NCBI GenBank assembly: GCA_017519415.1
Contig: JAFWSI010000070.1
Span: 62,001 to 126,000, forward strand
Source of the DNA: Ruminococcus sp.
Lineage (GTDB): Bacteria > Bacillota > Clostridia > Oscillospirales > Ruminococcaceae
DNA: 64,000 bases
Direction of reading: 5' to 3'
The notes beneath the pieces were generated by a model. The model saw nothing but the letters and a program-made list of their open reading frames with translations. It was not told where the DNA came from and did not search any database. The position numbers were made by a program, and so were the translations under genes. Below are positions 18,198 through 25,486 of this stretch, piece by piece; the stretch's first letter is position 1; each line of letters begins with the position of its first letter.

Positions 18198-20213
18198 ATG
18201 ACAGCACTTATTCTTGCTTCGGGAGTCGGTTCGAGAATGGGAGAACTCACGGCGGACCGTCCGAAATGCATGACCCCGCTCCCTGACGGAGAGACTATAC
18301 TGAGCCGTCAGCTGCGGCAGCTCCAATCCGCAGGGACAGAAAAAATAGTGATAACCACGGGGGCTTTTGCCGGACTGCTGAGAGAATACGTGCACTCTCT
18401 CGGCATAGCTTCGGAGGTAGTATTCGTGCATAACCCGGATTTCGGGACTACAAATTACATATATTCCATGTATCTTGCAGAAAAGGAGCTCAGCGGTGAT
18501 ATTCTGCTGTTACACGGCGATCTGGTCTTTGAGGACGCGGTGCTTGATATGGTTTTAAAGAGCAAGGACAGCGCAATGGCGGTAAGCACACTTCTTCCTC
18601 TGCCCGAGAAGGATTTCAAGGCAGTTATCAGGAACGGCCTTATAACGTCTGTGGGAACAGAATTCTTTGAGAATGCCGCTGCGGCTCAGCCCCTGTACAA
18701 GCTCACCGAAGCTGACCGCAGGACATGGTTTGCGCAGATAGAGAAATACTGCGGCAGCGGCGAAACAGCAGACAGGTGCTGTTATGCAGAGAAGGCCTTC
18801 AACGATATATCGGGAAAATGCTGCGTCCGTCCCGCCGACTTCACGGGACTGCTGTGCGCTGAGGTAGACGATAAAAGCGATCTTGAGGCTGTATCCTCGG
18901 AGCTCGGAAAGCTTGCCGGGCGCGGGGTATATATCTGTTTTTCGGCAGATGTGATACACAGCGGTCATATAAATATGATACGCAGGGCGGCTTCGCTGGG
19001 GGTTCTGACCGTAGGGATAATGACCGACGAGGCTGTTACGGAATACAAGCATTTTCCGCTTGTCCCTTATGATGACAGGGTAGAGCTTTTCAGCAATATC
19101 ACAGGTGTGGCGGAGGTAGTGCCTCAGCGCTCCCTAAGCTACAGGGAAAACCTTCTGGAGCTGAGACCCGATATTGTAGTTCACGGCGATGACTGGCGCA
19201 CAGGCTTTCAGCAGCCTGTCCGTGACGAAGTAATATCCGTGCTGTCAGGCTACGGCGGAAAGCTTGTGGAATTCCCGTACTCTGACGATAAGCAAACTTT
19301 CGCAGCGGAGCGGGATATGAGAGCAAGGCTTGCTCTTCCCGATTATCGCCGCGGGATACTCAGAAAGCTGCTTGATATAAAGGGACGGGTTACCGCAATA
19401 GAAGCCCACAGCGGACTGACGGGGCTCATTGCGGAGAATACCCGCGTTTACGAAAACGGCAACGTAAGACAGTTCGACGCGATGTGGATCTCCTCGCTCT
19501 GCGACTCTGCCTCCCGCGGCAAGCCTGACATAGAGCTTGTGGATATGACTGCACGTCTGCGTACAGTCAACGAGATAATGGAAGTGACCACCAAGCCTAT
19601 CATATTCGACGGTGACACAGGCGGACTTACGGAGCATTTCGTATATACGGTGCGAACTCTTGAAAGAACAGGCGTTTCCATGATAATAATAGAGGACAAG
19701 ACCGGCCTTAAGAAGAACTCCCTGTTCGGAACGGAGACCGAGCAGACGCAGGCTGATACGGAGGAGTTCTGCCGCAAGCTCACAGCGGGAAAGAACGCTC
19801 TTAAAACAGATGAGCTTATGATATGCGCCCGTATAGAGAGCCTCATACTTGAAAAGGGTATGGATGACGCTGTAATGCGAGCGGAAGCATATACTGCCGC
19901 CGGAGCGGACGCGATAATGATACACAGCAGGAGCAGCTCTCCTGAGGAAGTACTGACCTTTGCCCGGAGATTCCGTAAAAGGGACAGATTTACACCGATA
20001 GTATGCGTTCCCACGACCTACAGCAGCGTCAGTGAGGAGGAGCTCTACTCTGCGGGGGTAAATATAGTGATTTACGCAAATCAGCTTATGCGTTCTGCCT
20101 TCCCGGCAATGCAGCATACGGCGGAATCGATACTGCGCACCCATTCCGCAAAGGAATGTGAAAGTATGTGTATGCCCTTCGGGGAGTTCATAAGGCTTAT
20201 TCCCGAGGAATAA
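18198..20213 (+). CDS. Three-domain phosphonate enzyme: nucleotidyltransferase + cytidylyltransferase + phosphoenolpyruvate mutase
   Basis: 671 residues. Residues 1-235: MobA/PntC-like nucleotidyltransferase (LILASGVGSRMGELTADRPKC, LLLHGDLVFED). Residues 240-370: HxGH-type cytidylyltransferase (GVYICFSADVIHSGHINMIRRA, His254 and His257; MTDEAV; DDWRTG). Residues 375-671: isocitrate-lyase-fold PEP mutase with the diagnostic EDKxxxxxNS at 499-508 (EDKTGLKKNS) and GDTGG loop. PEP mutase makes the C-P bond, phosphonopyruvate. PntC-type domains activate aminoethylphosphonate as CMP ester, and the Fom1 cytidylyltransferase does so for hydroxyethylphosphonate; having both fold types on one chain is unusual. 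It is followed 54 nt later by the decarboxylase that pulls the mutase equilibrium forward. Confidence 0.92.
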   Translation: MTALILASGVGSRMGELTADRPKCMTPLPDGETILSRQLRQLQSAGTEKIVITTGAFAGLLREYVHSLGIASEVVFVHNPDFGTTNYIYSMYLAEKELSGDILLLHGDLVFEDAVLDMVLKSKDSAMAVSTLLPLPEKDFKAVIRNGLITSVGTEFFENAAAAQPLYKLTEADRRTWFAQIEKYCGSGETADRCCYAEKAFNDISGKCCVRPADFTGLLCAEVDDKSDLEAVSSELGKLAGRGVYICFSADVIHSGHINMIRRAASLGVLTVGIMTDEAVTEYKHFPLVPYDDRVELFSNITGVAEVVPQRSLSYRENLLELRPDIVVHGDDWRTGFQQPVRDEVISVLSGYGGKLVEFPYSDDKQTFAAERDMRARLALPDYRRGILRKLLDIKGRVTAIEAHSGLTGLIAENTRVYENGNVRQFDAMWISSLCDSASRGKPDIELVDMTARLRTVNEIMEVTTKPIIFDGDTGGLTEHFVYTVRTLERTGVSMIIIEDKTGLKKNSLFGTETEQTQADTEEFCRKLTAGKNALKTDELMICARIESLILEKGMDDAVMRAEAYTAAGADAIMIHSRSSSPEEVLTFARRFRKRDRFTPIVCVPTTYSSVSEEELYSAGVNIVIYANQLMRSAFPAMQHTAESILRTHSAKECESMCMPFGEFIRLIPEE

Positions 20214-20267
20214 AGCGCGTGAAAACAATCGGACTTAAAGTTGCACAGATACGGAAGGAGAGCAAAC

Positions 20268-21407
20268 ATGCTTGCAGAAAGATTTATCGACATTATCGGT
20301 GCGGACTTCTTCACGGGAGTTCCCGACAGCGCATTGAAAGGGCTCTGCGACTGTCTTTATGAACGCTATGGCACCGAAGGCGGAAAGCATATCATCGCTG
20401 CCAATGAGGGGAACTGTGCCGCTTTGTCGGCGGGATACCACCTTGCTACGGGAAGGGTGCCCGTTGTATATATGCAGAATTCGGGTGAGGGCAACATAAT
20501 AAATCCCTCGGCAAGTCTGCTTAACAAGGAGGTATACGGCATTCCCGTGCTGTTTGTCATCGGCTGGCGGGGAGAGCCGGGAGTCCGTGATGAGCCGCAG
20601 CATATATTTCAGGGCAGGGTGACTCTTGAACTCCTCGAGGTTATGAATATCCCCTATGCAGTTATCAACGCAGATACAAGTGAGGAGGAGCTTCACGGTA
20701 TAATGGAGAGTTTCAGGCAAGTTTTTGCAGAGGGGAAACAGGCGGCTCTCGCAGTCCGCAGCGGTGCACTCGAATACAGCGGCAAAGTTAGCTACAGAAA
20801 TAATTACACGATCAGGCGTGAGGAGGCTATAAAGCATATTACCGCCGTATCAGGTGATGATCCCCTGATAGTCACCACGGGAAAAGCAGGGCGGGAGCTT
20901 TATGAGATACGCTGCTCGCTTATGCAGGACCACGGCCGTGATTTCCTTACAGTTGGTTCAATGGGGCACTGTTCCTCTGTTGCACTCGGTATCGCCATGA
21001 ATACCAAAGCAAAGGTATGGTGTATCGACGGGGACGGAGCGGCTGTCATGCATATGGGAGCAATGTCGGTCATAGGAGCTCAGTCGCCCGATAATCTGGT
21101 ACATATCGTGATAAACAACACGGCTCATGAATCCGTTGGCGGACTGCCCACATCTGCGGGGCATACAGACCTTGCGGCTGTTGCGGCAGCCTGTGGATAT
21201 AAGGAGACATACAGGGTGAAGACTATGGACGAGCTTGATAATGTCCTCGGAAAAGCAAGGGGCGGCAGGGTACTGACCTTTATCGAGGTAATGACTGCCA
21301 TTGGTGCAAGAAAGGATCTCGGACGTCCCGTTACTTCCTCCGAAGAGAACAAGCTCCTGTTCATGGAGCACCTGAAAAAGCTCGGTGATAGGAGCCTGAA
21401 CGGATAA
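20268..21407 (+). CDS. aepY: Phosphonopyruvate decarboxylase
   Basis: 379 residues from the ATG at 20268 behind GGAAGGAGAG. Thiamine-diphosphate enzyme: N-terminal PYR domain (FFTGVPDSALKGLCD, ANEGNCAALSAGYHLATG, YMQNSGEGN), C-terminal PP domain with the TPP-binding GDGAAVMHMGAMSVIG...HIVINNTAHESVGG. These are typical of phosphonopyruvate/sulfopyruvate decarboxylases; the adjacent PEP mutase decides for phosphonopyruvate. It yields phosphonoacetaldehyde irreversibly. No aminoethylphosphonate transaminase or reductase follows, so the next step must be encoded elsewhere. The operon stops at the terminator 21548-21598. Confidence 0.93.
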   Translation: MLAERFIDIIGADFFTGVPDSALKGLCDCLYERYGTEGGKHIIAANEGNCAALSAGYHLATGRVPVVYMQNSGEGNIINPSASLLNKEVYGIPVLFVIGWRGEPGVRDEPQHIFQGRVTLELLEVMNIPYAVINADTSEEELHGIMESFRQVFAEGKQAALAVRSGALEYSGKVSYRNNYTIRREEAIKHITAVSGDDPLIVTTGKAGRELYEIRCSLMQDHGRDFLTVGSMGHCSSVALGIAMNTKAKVWCIDGDGAAVMHMGAMSVIGAQSPDNLVHIVINNTAHESVGGLPTSAGHTDLAAVAAACGYKETYRVKTMDELDNVLGKARGGRVLTFIEVMTAIGARKDLGRPVTSSEENKLLFMEHLKKLGDRSLNG

Positions 21408-21547
21408 CCTATACACTTATTATAGTAGTGACCGCTGCGGTGACTTGGTGGGCGGCTGCGCTTCCACTCGGGCTTGTTGCAGACCGTATATTTACTGAAA
21501 ATAACTTCAGGAAGAGCTCATAACGGAACGAGCAGTCTCCTGAGAGG
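21408..21547. other. Gene-free stretch after aepY
   Basis: 140 nt with no supported gene. A hydrophobic 31-codon frame from a GTG at 21428 (VTAAVTWWAAALPLGL start) could encode a small membrane peptide, but it has no ribosome site. The rest of the 410-bp interval holds the terminator, a promoter and a leader peptide listed separately. Confidence 0.5.
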
Positions 21548-21598
21548 AAAACCGTCTGAATATCGGGGAATACCCGTTATTCAGGCGGTTTATTTATC
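21548..21598 (+). terminator. Intrinsic terminator of phosphonate operon
   Basis: AAACCGtCTGAATA / TATTCAGgCGGTTT stem with a 15-nt top containing a small GGG/CCC stem, followed by TTTATTTAT. Confidence 0.85.
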
Positions 21599-21621
21599 AG
21601 TCCGGGAACATATAGACATTA

Positions 21622-21678
21622 CCTATAGGAAACAATAAGCCATTCGTATTGGACAAAAACCTATAGGTATGGTATGAT
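21622..21678 (+). promoter_or_regulatory. LysR-type dyad and promoter of the sulfonate-type transporter operon
   Basis: CCTAT-N8-ATAAG (21622-21639), 10 nt, TGGACA (21650-21655), 17 nt, TATGAT (21673-21678). The palindrome CCTATAGG occurs twice, at 21622-21629 and 21660-21667. The same layout is found at 25204, 29553 and 32523, which points to one regulator, most simply the LysR protein at 28618. Confidence 0.75.
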
Positions 21679-21710
21679 TAGTTCAACAAAGAAAAACAGG
21701 AGTGATAAAC

Positions 21711-21770
21711 ATGAAAAATTACAGATATATCATTAATTCTGAGCGAATGCGATGTCTGCGCTGCGCTTGA
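21711..21770 (+). CDS. 19-residue leader peptide ending in Arg-Cys-Leu-Arg-Cys-Ala
   Basis: ATG behind AGGAG with 8-nt spacing; reads MKNYRYIINSERMRCLRCA and stops 47 nt before the transporter lipoprotein. Two Cys codons (21753-21755, 21762-21764) lie within the last five codons. The block GCGATGTC, read in frame as Arg-Cys, also occurs near the end of the leader at 25311. No terminator hairpin lies between this stop and the next gene, so control, if any, would be by stalling and initiation rather than transcription attenuation. Confidence 0.65.
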   Translation: MKNYRYIINSERMRCLRCA

Positions 21771-21817
21771 AGCTTAAAGGATAAGAAAGAATAAATATGA
21801 TGAAAGGTTAGATAAAT

Positions 21818-23011
21818 ATGAAGAATAAACTGATAACGATCGCTGCTGTTGCAGCTTTATCACTGCTCACGGGCTGCGGAGCACTTAACAATAACTCTCA
21901 GGGAAACGAAGTGAGTTCAGAAGCAAAAAACGAAACGACCGCGGCAGACGGAACAAAAGACTGCTGCGAGGACAAGGATAAGGATTGCTGCTCGGAGCCT
22001 GCCGACTGCTGCGGTGACAGCGCCGAGGCGGTTATCGGCAAGCCTGAAAAAACCGATATAAACATCGGCTACCTGAATTCAACGGCTCATCTGCTTGCAT
22101 TCGTTGCAGCTGAGGAGGGCTACTTCAAGGAAGAGGGACTCAACGTTACTCTCACACAGTTCTCCAGCGCAGCAGAGCTGGTAAACGGTCTTGAATCCGA
22201 CAAGCTTGACGTTGCGTTCATCGGCTCGGTACCGACTCTCACATTCCTCAGTCAGGGACATGATATCTCGGTCATCGGCGGAGCAATGACAAACGGTCAC
22301 GGCTACGTTATCAAGTCCGAATTTGCAGACAAGGACGAAGAAGGCGTTGAGATACTCAAGGGCAGGAACGTTGCTTCCGTAAAGAACAGCGTTCAGGACG
22401 CAGAGCTCCAGATACTTCTCAAAAATGCAAACATCGAGATAGGCGAGGGTGATGACAAGGTAAATATCGTTTACTTCGACAGCCAGAAGGACGCTTATGC
22501 AGCTCTTCTCAACAAGAATATCGACGCAGCTTCGGCATATTCGCCATACACATCACTTGCAAAGTCACAGGGCTATAAGGTAGTTTACTACTGCGCACAC
22601 GAAAAGGCACTGGAGAACCAGCCCTGCTGCCGTCAGGTCGCAAAGACATCTGCTGTAAATGATAATCCGAACACATTCACAGCTCTCGAAAGAGCATTTA
22701 TCAAGGCTTACCACCTTACACAGAGCGACCACGCAAAAACAATAAAGGACGTTAAGAAATACATCGACATAGAGGAAGATTTCATCAAAACAGAGGTTTA
22801 CGGCGGCTTCAGCGTATCAAGCCCCGACCCTGATAAGCAGGGTACTCTGACTCTTAAAGATACTATCGTAGAGCTTGGCTACACCGAGGACTTCGACATC
22901 GAGCCTCACTACAATACAGAGATCTACAGCAAAGCTCTTGACAGCATGTTAGCTGAGAGTAAAGATGACATCTACTCATCATTAAAGGAGCATTTTGATG
23001 ACTACGAATAA
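21818..23011 (+). CDS. Substrate-binding lipoprotein of sulfonate/taurine-type ABC transporter, with cysteine-rich linker
   Basis: 397 residues. Signal peptide with lipobox LLTG-C at Cys20, so membrane-anchored on the outside. Residues 30-75 form an acidic linker with three Cys pairs (Cys49/50, 57/58, 64/65 in DCCEDKDKDCC...DCC). From about 78 on it is a SsuA/TauA/ThiY-like binding domain (INIGYLNSTAHLLAFVAAEEGYF, KLDVAFIGSVPTLTFL, YAALLNKNIDAASAYSPYTS) with another Cys pair at ENQPCCRQ. Substrate is probably an organic sulfur compound, judged from the family and the neighbouring cysteine genes. A cysteine-rich linker in a sulfur-scavenging protein is unexpected and may bind metal or thiols. 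Confidence 0.85.
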   Translation: MKNKLITIAAVAALSLLTGCGALNNNSQGNEVSSEAKNETTAADGTKDCCEDKDKDCCSEPADCCGDSAEAVIGKPEKTDINIGYLNSTAHLLAFVAAEEGYFKEEGLNVTLTQFSSAAELVNGLESDKLDVAFIGSVPTLTFLSQGHDISVIGGAMTNGHGYVIKSEFADKDEEGVEILKGRNVASVKNSVQDAELQILLKNANIEIGEGDDKVNIVYFDSQKDAYAALLNKNIDAASAYSPYTSLAKSQGYKVVYYCAHEKALENQPCCRQVAKTSAVNDNPNTFTALERAFIKAYHLTQSDHAKTIKDVKKYIDIEEDFIKTEVYGGFSVSSPDPDKQGTLTLKDTIVELGYTEDFDIEPHYNTEIYSKALDSMLAESKDDIYSSLKEHFDDYE

Positions 23012-23816
23012 AATTGAGATAAAAGACCTTACTGTCAATTATATTGAAAACAAGCGAAGCTTCAACGCCCTCCATGACGTATCATTCGGAGTGGGCAGGG
23101 GAGAGTTCGTCAGCGTTATCGGAGCCAGCGGCTGCGGAAAGTCCACGCTTCTCAGCGTGCTTGAGGGACTTTATACTCCCGCAGGGGGCTCGGTGCAGAT
23201 AGACGGCAAGGAGCTTCACGGCACAGGTACAGAGCGCGGAGTGGTGTTTCAGCACTACTCCCTGTTCCCGTGGATGACTACAAGAAAGAACATCGAGTTC
23301 GGCATAAAGCAGTCACGCCACGACGTAAAGCGCAGCGAACGCGCTAAGATAGCAGACGAATTCCTCACAAAGGTGGGCCTTTCAGGTTTCGGCAGCAAGT
23401 ATCCCTCACAGCTCTCGGGCGGTATGCAGCAGAGAGCGGCTATTGCAAGAGCCCTTGCAATGAATACGGAGATACTTCTCATGGACGAACCCTTCAGCGC
23501 TATCGACGCAAAGAACCGCGTTGTATTGCAGGAGCTGCTCCTTAAATTATGGGAGGGGGACGGCACTGAGGAGCGCAAGACGGTGGTTTTTGTAACTCAC
23601 GACATTGACGAAGCTATACTTCTTTCCGATAAGATCGTAGTTCTCACAGCTCACCCGGGTACTGTAAACGAGGTAGTGAACGTTCCTTTTGAGCGCCCCC
23701 GCAGACGCGAGGACTTAGTAAAGACAGACGAGTACGGAAAGTTCCGCAACAGGCTCCTGTCATTGCTCTACAGCGATATTGCCGAGCGTATCGGCGGAGA
23801 TGAGGTGGTACTATGA
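22998..23816 (+). CDS. ABC transporter ATP-binding protein, sulfonate/nitrate/taurine type
   Basis: 272 residues from the ATG at 22998 behind AAAGGAG, overlapping the lipoprotein gene by 14 nt. Walker A GASGCGKSTLL, Q-loop VFQHYSLFPWM, signature LSGGMQQR, Walker B ILLMDEPFSAID and H-loop VFVTHDIDEA are all intact. The SsuB/TauB-like length and the downstream FPWM wording fit the family. It energises uptake with the permease whose ATG overlaps its stop (ATGA). Confidence 0.93.
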   Translation: MTTNKIEIKDLTVNYIENKRSFNALHDVSFGVGRGEFVSVIGASGCGKSTLLSVLEGLYTPAGGSVQIDGKELHGTGTERGVVFQHYSLFPWMTTRKNIEFGIKQSRHDVKRSERAKIADEFLTKVGLSGFGSKYPSQLSGGMQQRAAIARALAMNTEILLMDEPFSAIDAKNRVVLQELLLKLWEGDGTEERKTVVFVTHDIDEAILLSDKIVVLTAHPGTVNEVVNVPFERPRRREDLVKTDEYGKFRNRLLSLLYSDIAERIGGDEVVL

Positions 23817-24733
23817 CACTCAGAAAACGCTACCTCCGTGTGACACATCTGCTGTTCATAGCGCTGCTGCTGATACAGCTCCTTCCCGACAAGTCCACAA
23901 AGGAAGTATTCACGGGTTCTCTCATAGCCTTTGCAGTTGGACTTGAGATCATTGTGCTCGGGGCTTCATCATTTATAAAAAAGGAAGAGGGAGTTTCCCT
24001 GCTGCTCGATATTGCAGGCTTTGTATATGTTCTCCTTGGAGTATGGTCACTGGCAACGGCAAAGTTCAACGTGCTCAACGATCTGCTTTTCCCGGCACCG
24101 GGCAAGGTGATACATCAGTTTACCGAGGACAGGTCGGCTATCCTCACCAATATAGTCAGCTCTCTCGGAACTACTGTCAAGGGCTTTATCCTTGCAGCCG
24201 TAGTTGCTATCCCACTGGGACTTTTCATAGGCTGGAGCGCAAGAGTAGGCGGAGCTGCCACATACATCACAAAGTTTTTCAGCTCGATACCGCCCATAGT
24301 CTACATTCCCTACGGAATAGCACTTCTCCCCACATTCAAGTCTGTATCCGTATTCGTTATCTTCCTCGCCACATTCTGGCCTGTATTCGCAGGAACAATG
24401 AGCGGAGTTCTCGGCGTTGACAAGAAGATAATCGACTCGGCAAAGGTGCTAAACGTAAGCAAGCCCGAAATGCTGTTCAGAGTTATACTTCCTGCTTCAT
24501 TGCAGCAGATATTCCTCGGCTGCAATCAGGGACTGAGCGTGTCATTCATACTTCTCACATCTGCGGAGATGATAGGCGCAAGGGACGGAATGGGCTACTA
24601 CGTAAAGTATTATTCGGACTTCGGCGACTATACACGTACTATCACAGGACTTCTCGTTATCGGTTTTGTAGTAATAGGAGTTACTTTCCTGTTCAACAAG
24701 CTCCAGAACCGGCTTTTAAGGTGGAAACGATGA
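23813..24733 (+). CDS. ABC transporter permease, sulfonate/nitrate/taurine type
   Basis: 306 residues. Two extra N-terminal hydrophobic segments precede the usual BPD_transp_1 core (SLGTTVKGFILAAVVAIPLGLFIGW onward) with the EAA-like loop IIDSAKVLNVSKPEMLFRVILPASLQQIF that docks the ATPase. SsuC/TauC-like. It is the last gene of the operon; a hairpin with GCGCAG arms covers its stop region and the main terminator is at 24787-24830. Confidence 0.92.
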   Translation: MTLRKRYLRVTHLLFIALLLIQLLPDKSTKEVFTGSLIAFAVGLEIIVLGASSFIKKEEGVSLLLDIAGFVYVLLGVWSLATAKFNVLNDLLFPAPGKVIHQFTEDRSAILTNIVSSLGTTVKGFILAAVVAIPLGLFIGWSARVGGAATYITKFFSSIPPIVYIPYGIALLPTFKSVSVFVIFLATFWPVFAGTMSGVLGVDKKIIDSAKVLNVSKPEMLFRVILPASLQQIFLGCNQGLSVSFILLTSAEMIGARDGMGYYVKYYSDFGDYTRTITGLLVIGFVVIGVTFLFNKLQNRLLRWKR

Positions 24734-24786
24734 GCGCAGAACCTGCGCCTCTTTAAGGTGGAAAAAATGAAAAAATATAAGATGAT

Positions 24787-24830
24787 AAAGCCGAAGAGCG
24801 ATGATTGTTCGTTCTTTGGCTTTCTTTATT
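24787..24830 (+). terminator. Intrinsic terminator of transporter operon
   Basis: AAAGCCGAAGAGCGA paired with TCGTTCTTTGGCTTT (two G-U pairs) followed by CTTTATTT. The stretch just before it repeats the end of the permease gene (TTTAAGGTGGAAA at both places). Confidence 0.8.
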
Positions 24831-24855
24831 TCAGTTGGGAGTTGAGAGCTAAGCT

Positions 24856-25143
24856 TGTAGGGGCGCCCTTTGGGCGTCCGTTATTCCCGTTGCAAATTGA
24901 TTCAAAGCATTGTAGGGGAGGGCGCCCTCGCCCTCCCATGCCTTACGAATCATGTAACATTGTTTTTCGTGTATATGGTTCATGTTCATTTAAATAAAGC
25001 GGCTTTGATGATACGTATATTACGGGAGCCCGAGGGCGGGCTCCCCTACAGCTTTTTTCGTGATAATTAATGTAGGGGCGGCGTTTCGCCGCCCGTTTGG
25101 ATACGCAATGTTGCCTGACGGGCGACGGGACGTCGCCCCTACA
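24856..25143. repeat. Cluster of five GC-rich palindromic units bounded by TGTAGGGG or CCCCTACA
   Basis: Units at 24856-24880, 24911-24938, 25023-25050, 25071-25095 and 25120-25143. Each has TGTAGGGG (or CCCCTACA in the inverted ones) next to a self-complementary core such as GGCGGCG-TTT-CGCCGCC or GAGGGCGCCCTC. Cores differ while edges are kept. They resemble dispersed non-coding palindromes of gut Clostridia, possibly non-autonomous mobile elements. The rest of the 577-bp gap between permease and leader (25144-25200) is AT-rich with nothing recognisable. Confidence 0.75.
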
Positions 25144-25203
25144 ATCTTAGTTCTGAATCAACAAAATCTATAAAACCTACAGGAATAATAGAATAATTCT
25201 ATA

Positions 25204-25259
25204 ACTATCGCCGAATATAGTCTAAACCTATTGACACGGTATGCAAACCATGCTATAAT
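25204..25259 (+). promoter_or_regulatory. LysR-type dyad and promoter of cysteine operon
   Basis: ACTAT-N8-ATAGT (25204-25221), 9 nt, TTGACA (25231-25236), 17 nt, TATAAT (25254-25259). This copy has a perfect -35, whereas the three others have TGGACA. Transcription would start near 25266. Confidence 0.75.
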
Positions 25260-25310
25260 ACATATAGATCCGATAGGAATACAAGAGATTAACATAAAGG
25301 AGTGCTGAAC

Positions 25311-25415
25311 ATGAGAACTAATATGATGTGTTGTATGCAGTGTTGTTGTATGAATATATCAACCGAAGTCCGTATTCTGCATACCTATGCTCAGCGATGT
25401 CGCGTTGACTCCTGA
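25311..25415 (+). CDS. 34-residue cysteine-rich leader peptide of cysteine operon
   Basis: ATG behind AAAGGAG with 8-nt spacing. It starts MRTNMMCCMQCCCMNIST and ends ...QRCRVDS. Cys codons cluster at 25329-25334 and 25341-25349 (all TGT), with one more at 25398-25400. The stop is 19 nt before an intrinsic terminator. Cys density, position and the alternative RNA pairings show it to be the sensing peptide of an attenuator. It is not expected to have a function as a protein. Confidence 0.85.
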   Translation: MRTNMMCCMQCCCMNISTEVRILHTYAQRCRVDS

Positions 25416-25470
25416 CTTTAAGCGAGTAAATGTTATGCGCAGAATGCGAATGTCATTCTGCGCATTTTTA
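25334..25470 (+). promoter_or_regulatory. Cysteine transcription attenuator (alternative stems 1:2, 2:3, 3:4)
   Basis: Segment 1 TATGCAG (25334-25340, on the Cys codons) pairs with CTGCATA (25377-25383). Segment 2 CGTATTCTGC (25371-25380) pairs over 10 bp with GCAGAATGCG (25439-25448). Segment 3 ATGCGCAGAATG (25435-25446) pairs over 12 bp with CATTCTGCGCAT (25454-25465), followed by TTTTTA, an intrinsic terminator. Pairings 1:2 and 3:4 exclude 2:3. A ribosome held at the Cys codons masks segment 1 and favours antitermination; free translation favours the terminator. Confidence 0.85.
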
Positions 25471-25486
25471 TGTTTCGGAGGAAATC

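Noticed and set aside
21428-21520. 31-codon hydrophobic frame from GTG
   Set aside because: No ribosome site, rare start, and no conservation evidence; noted only as a possibility.
24758-24997. A 79-codon frame after the permease gene
   Set aside because: It runs through the operon terminator and two palindromic repeats; composition is not protein-like.
25201-25486. SAM (S-box) or T-box riboswitch upstream of the cysteine operon
   Set aside because: No GGTGG T-box core and no S-box core; the leader is fully explained by the peptide and three alternative stems.
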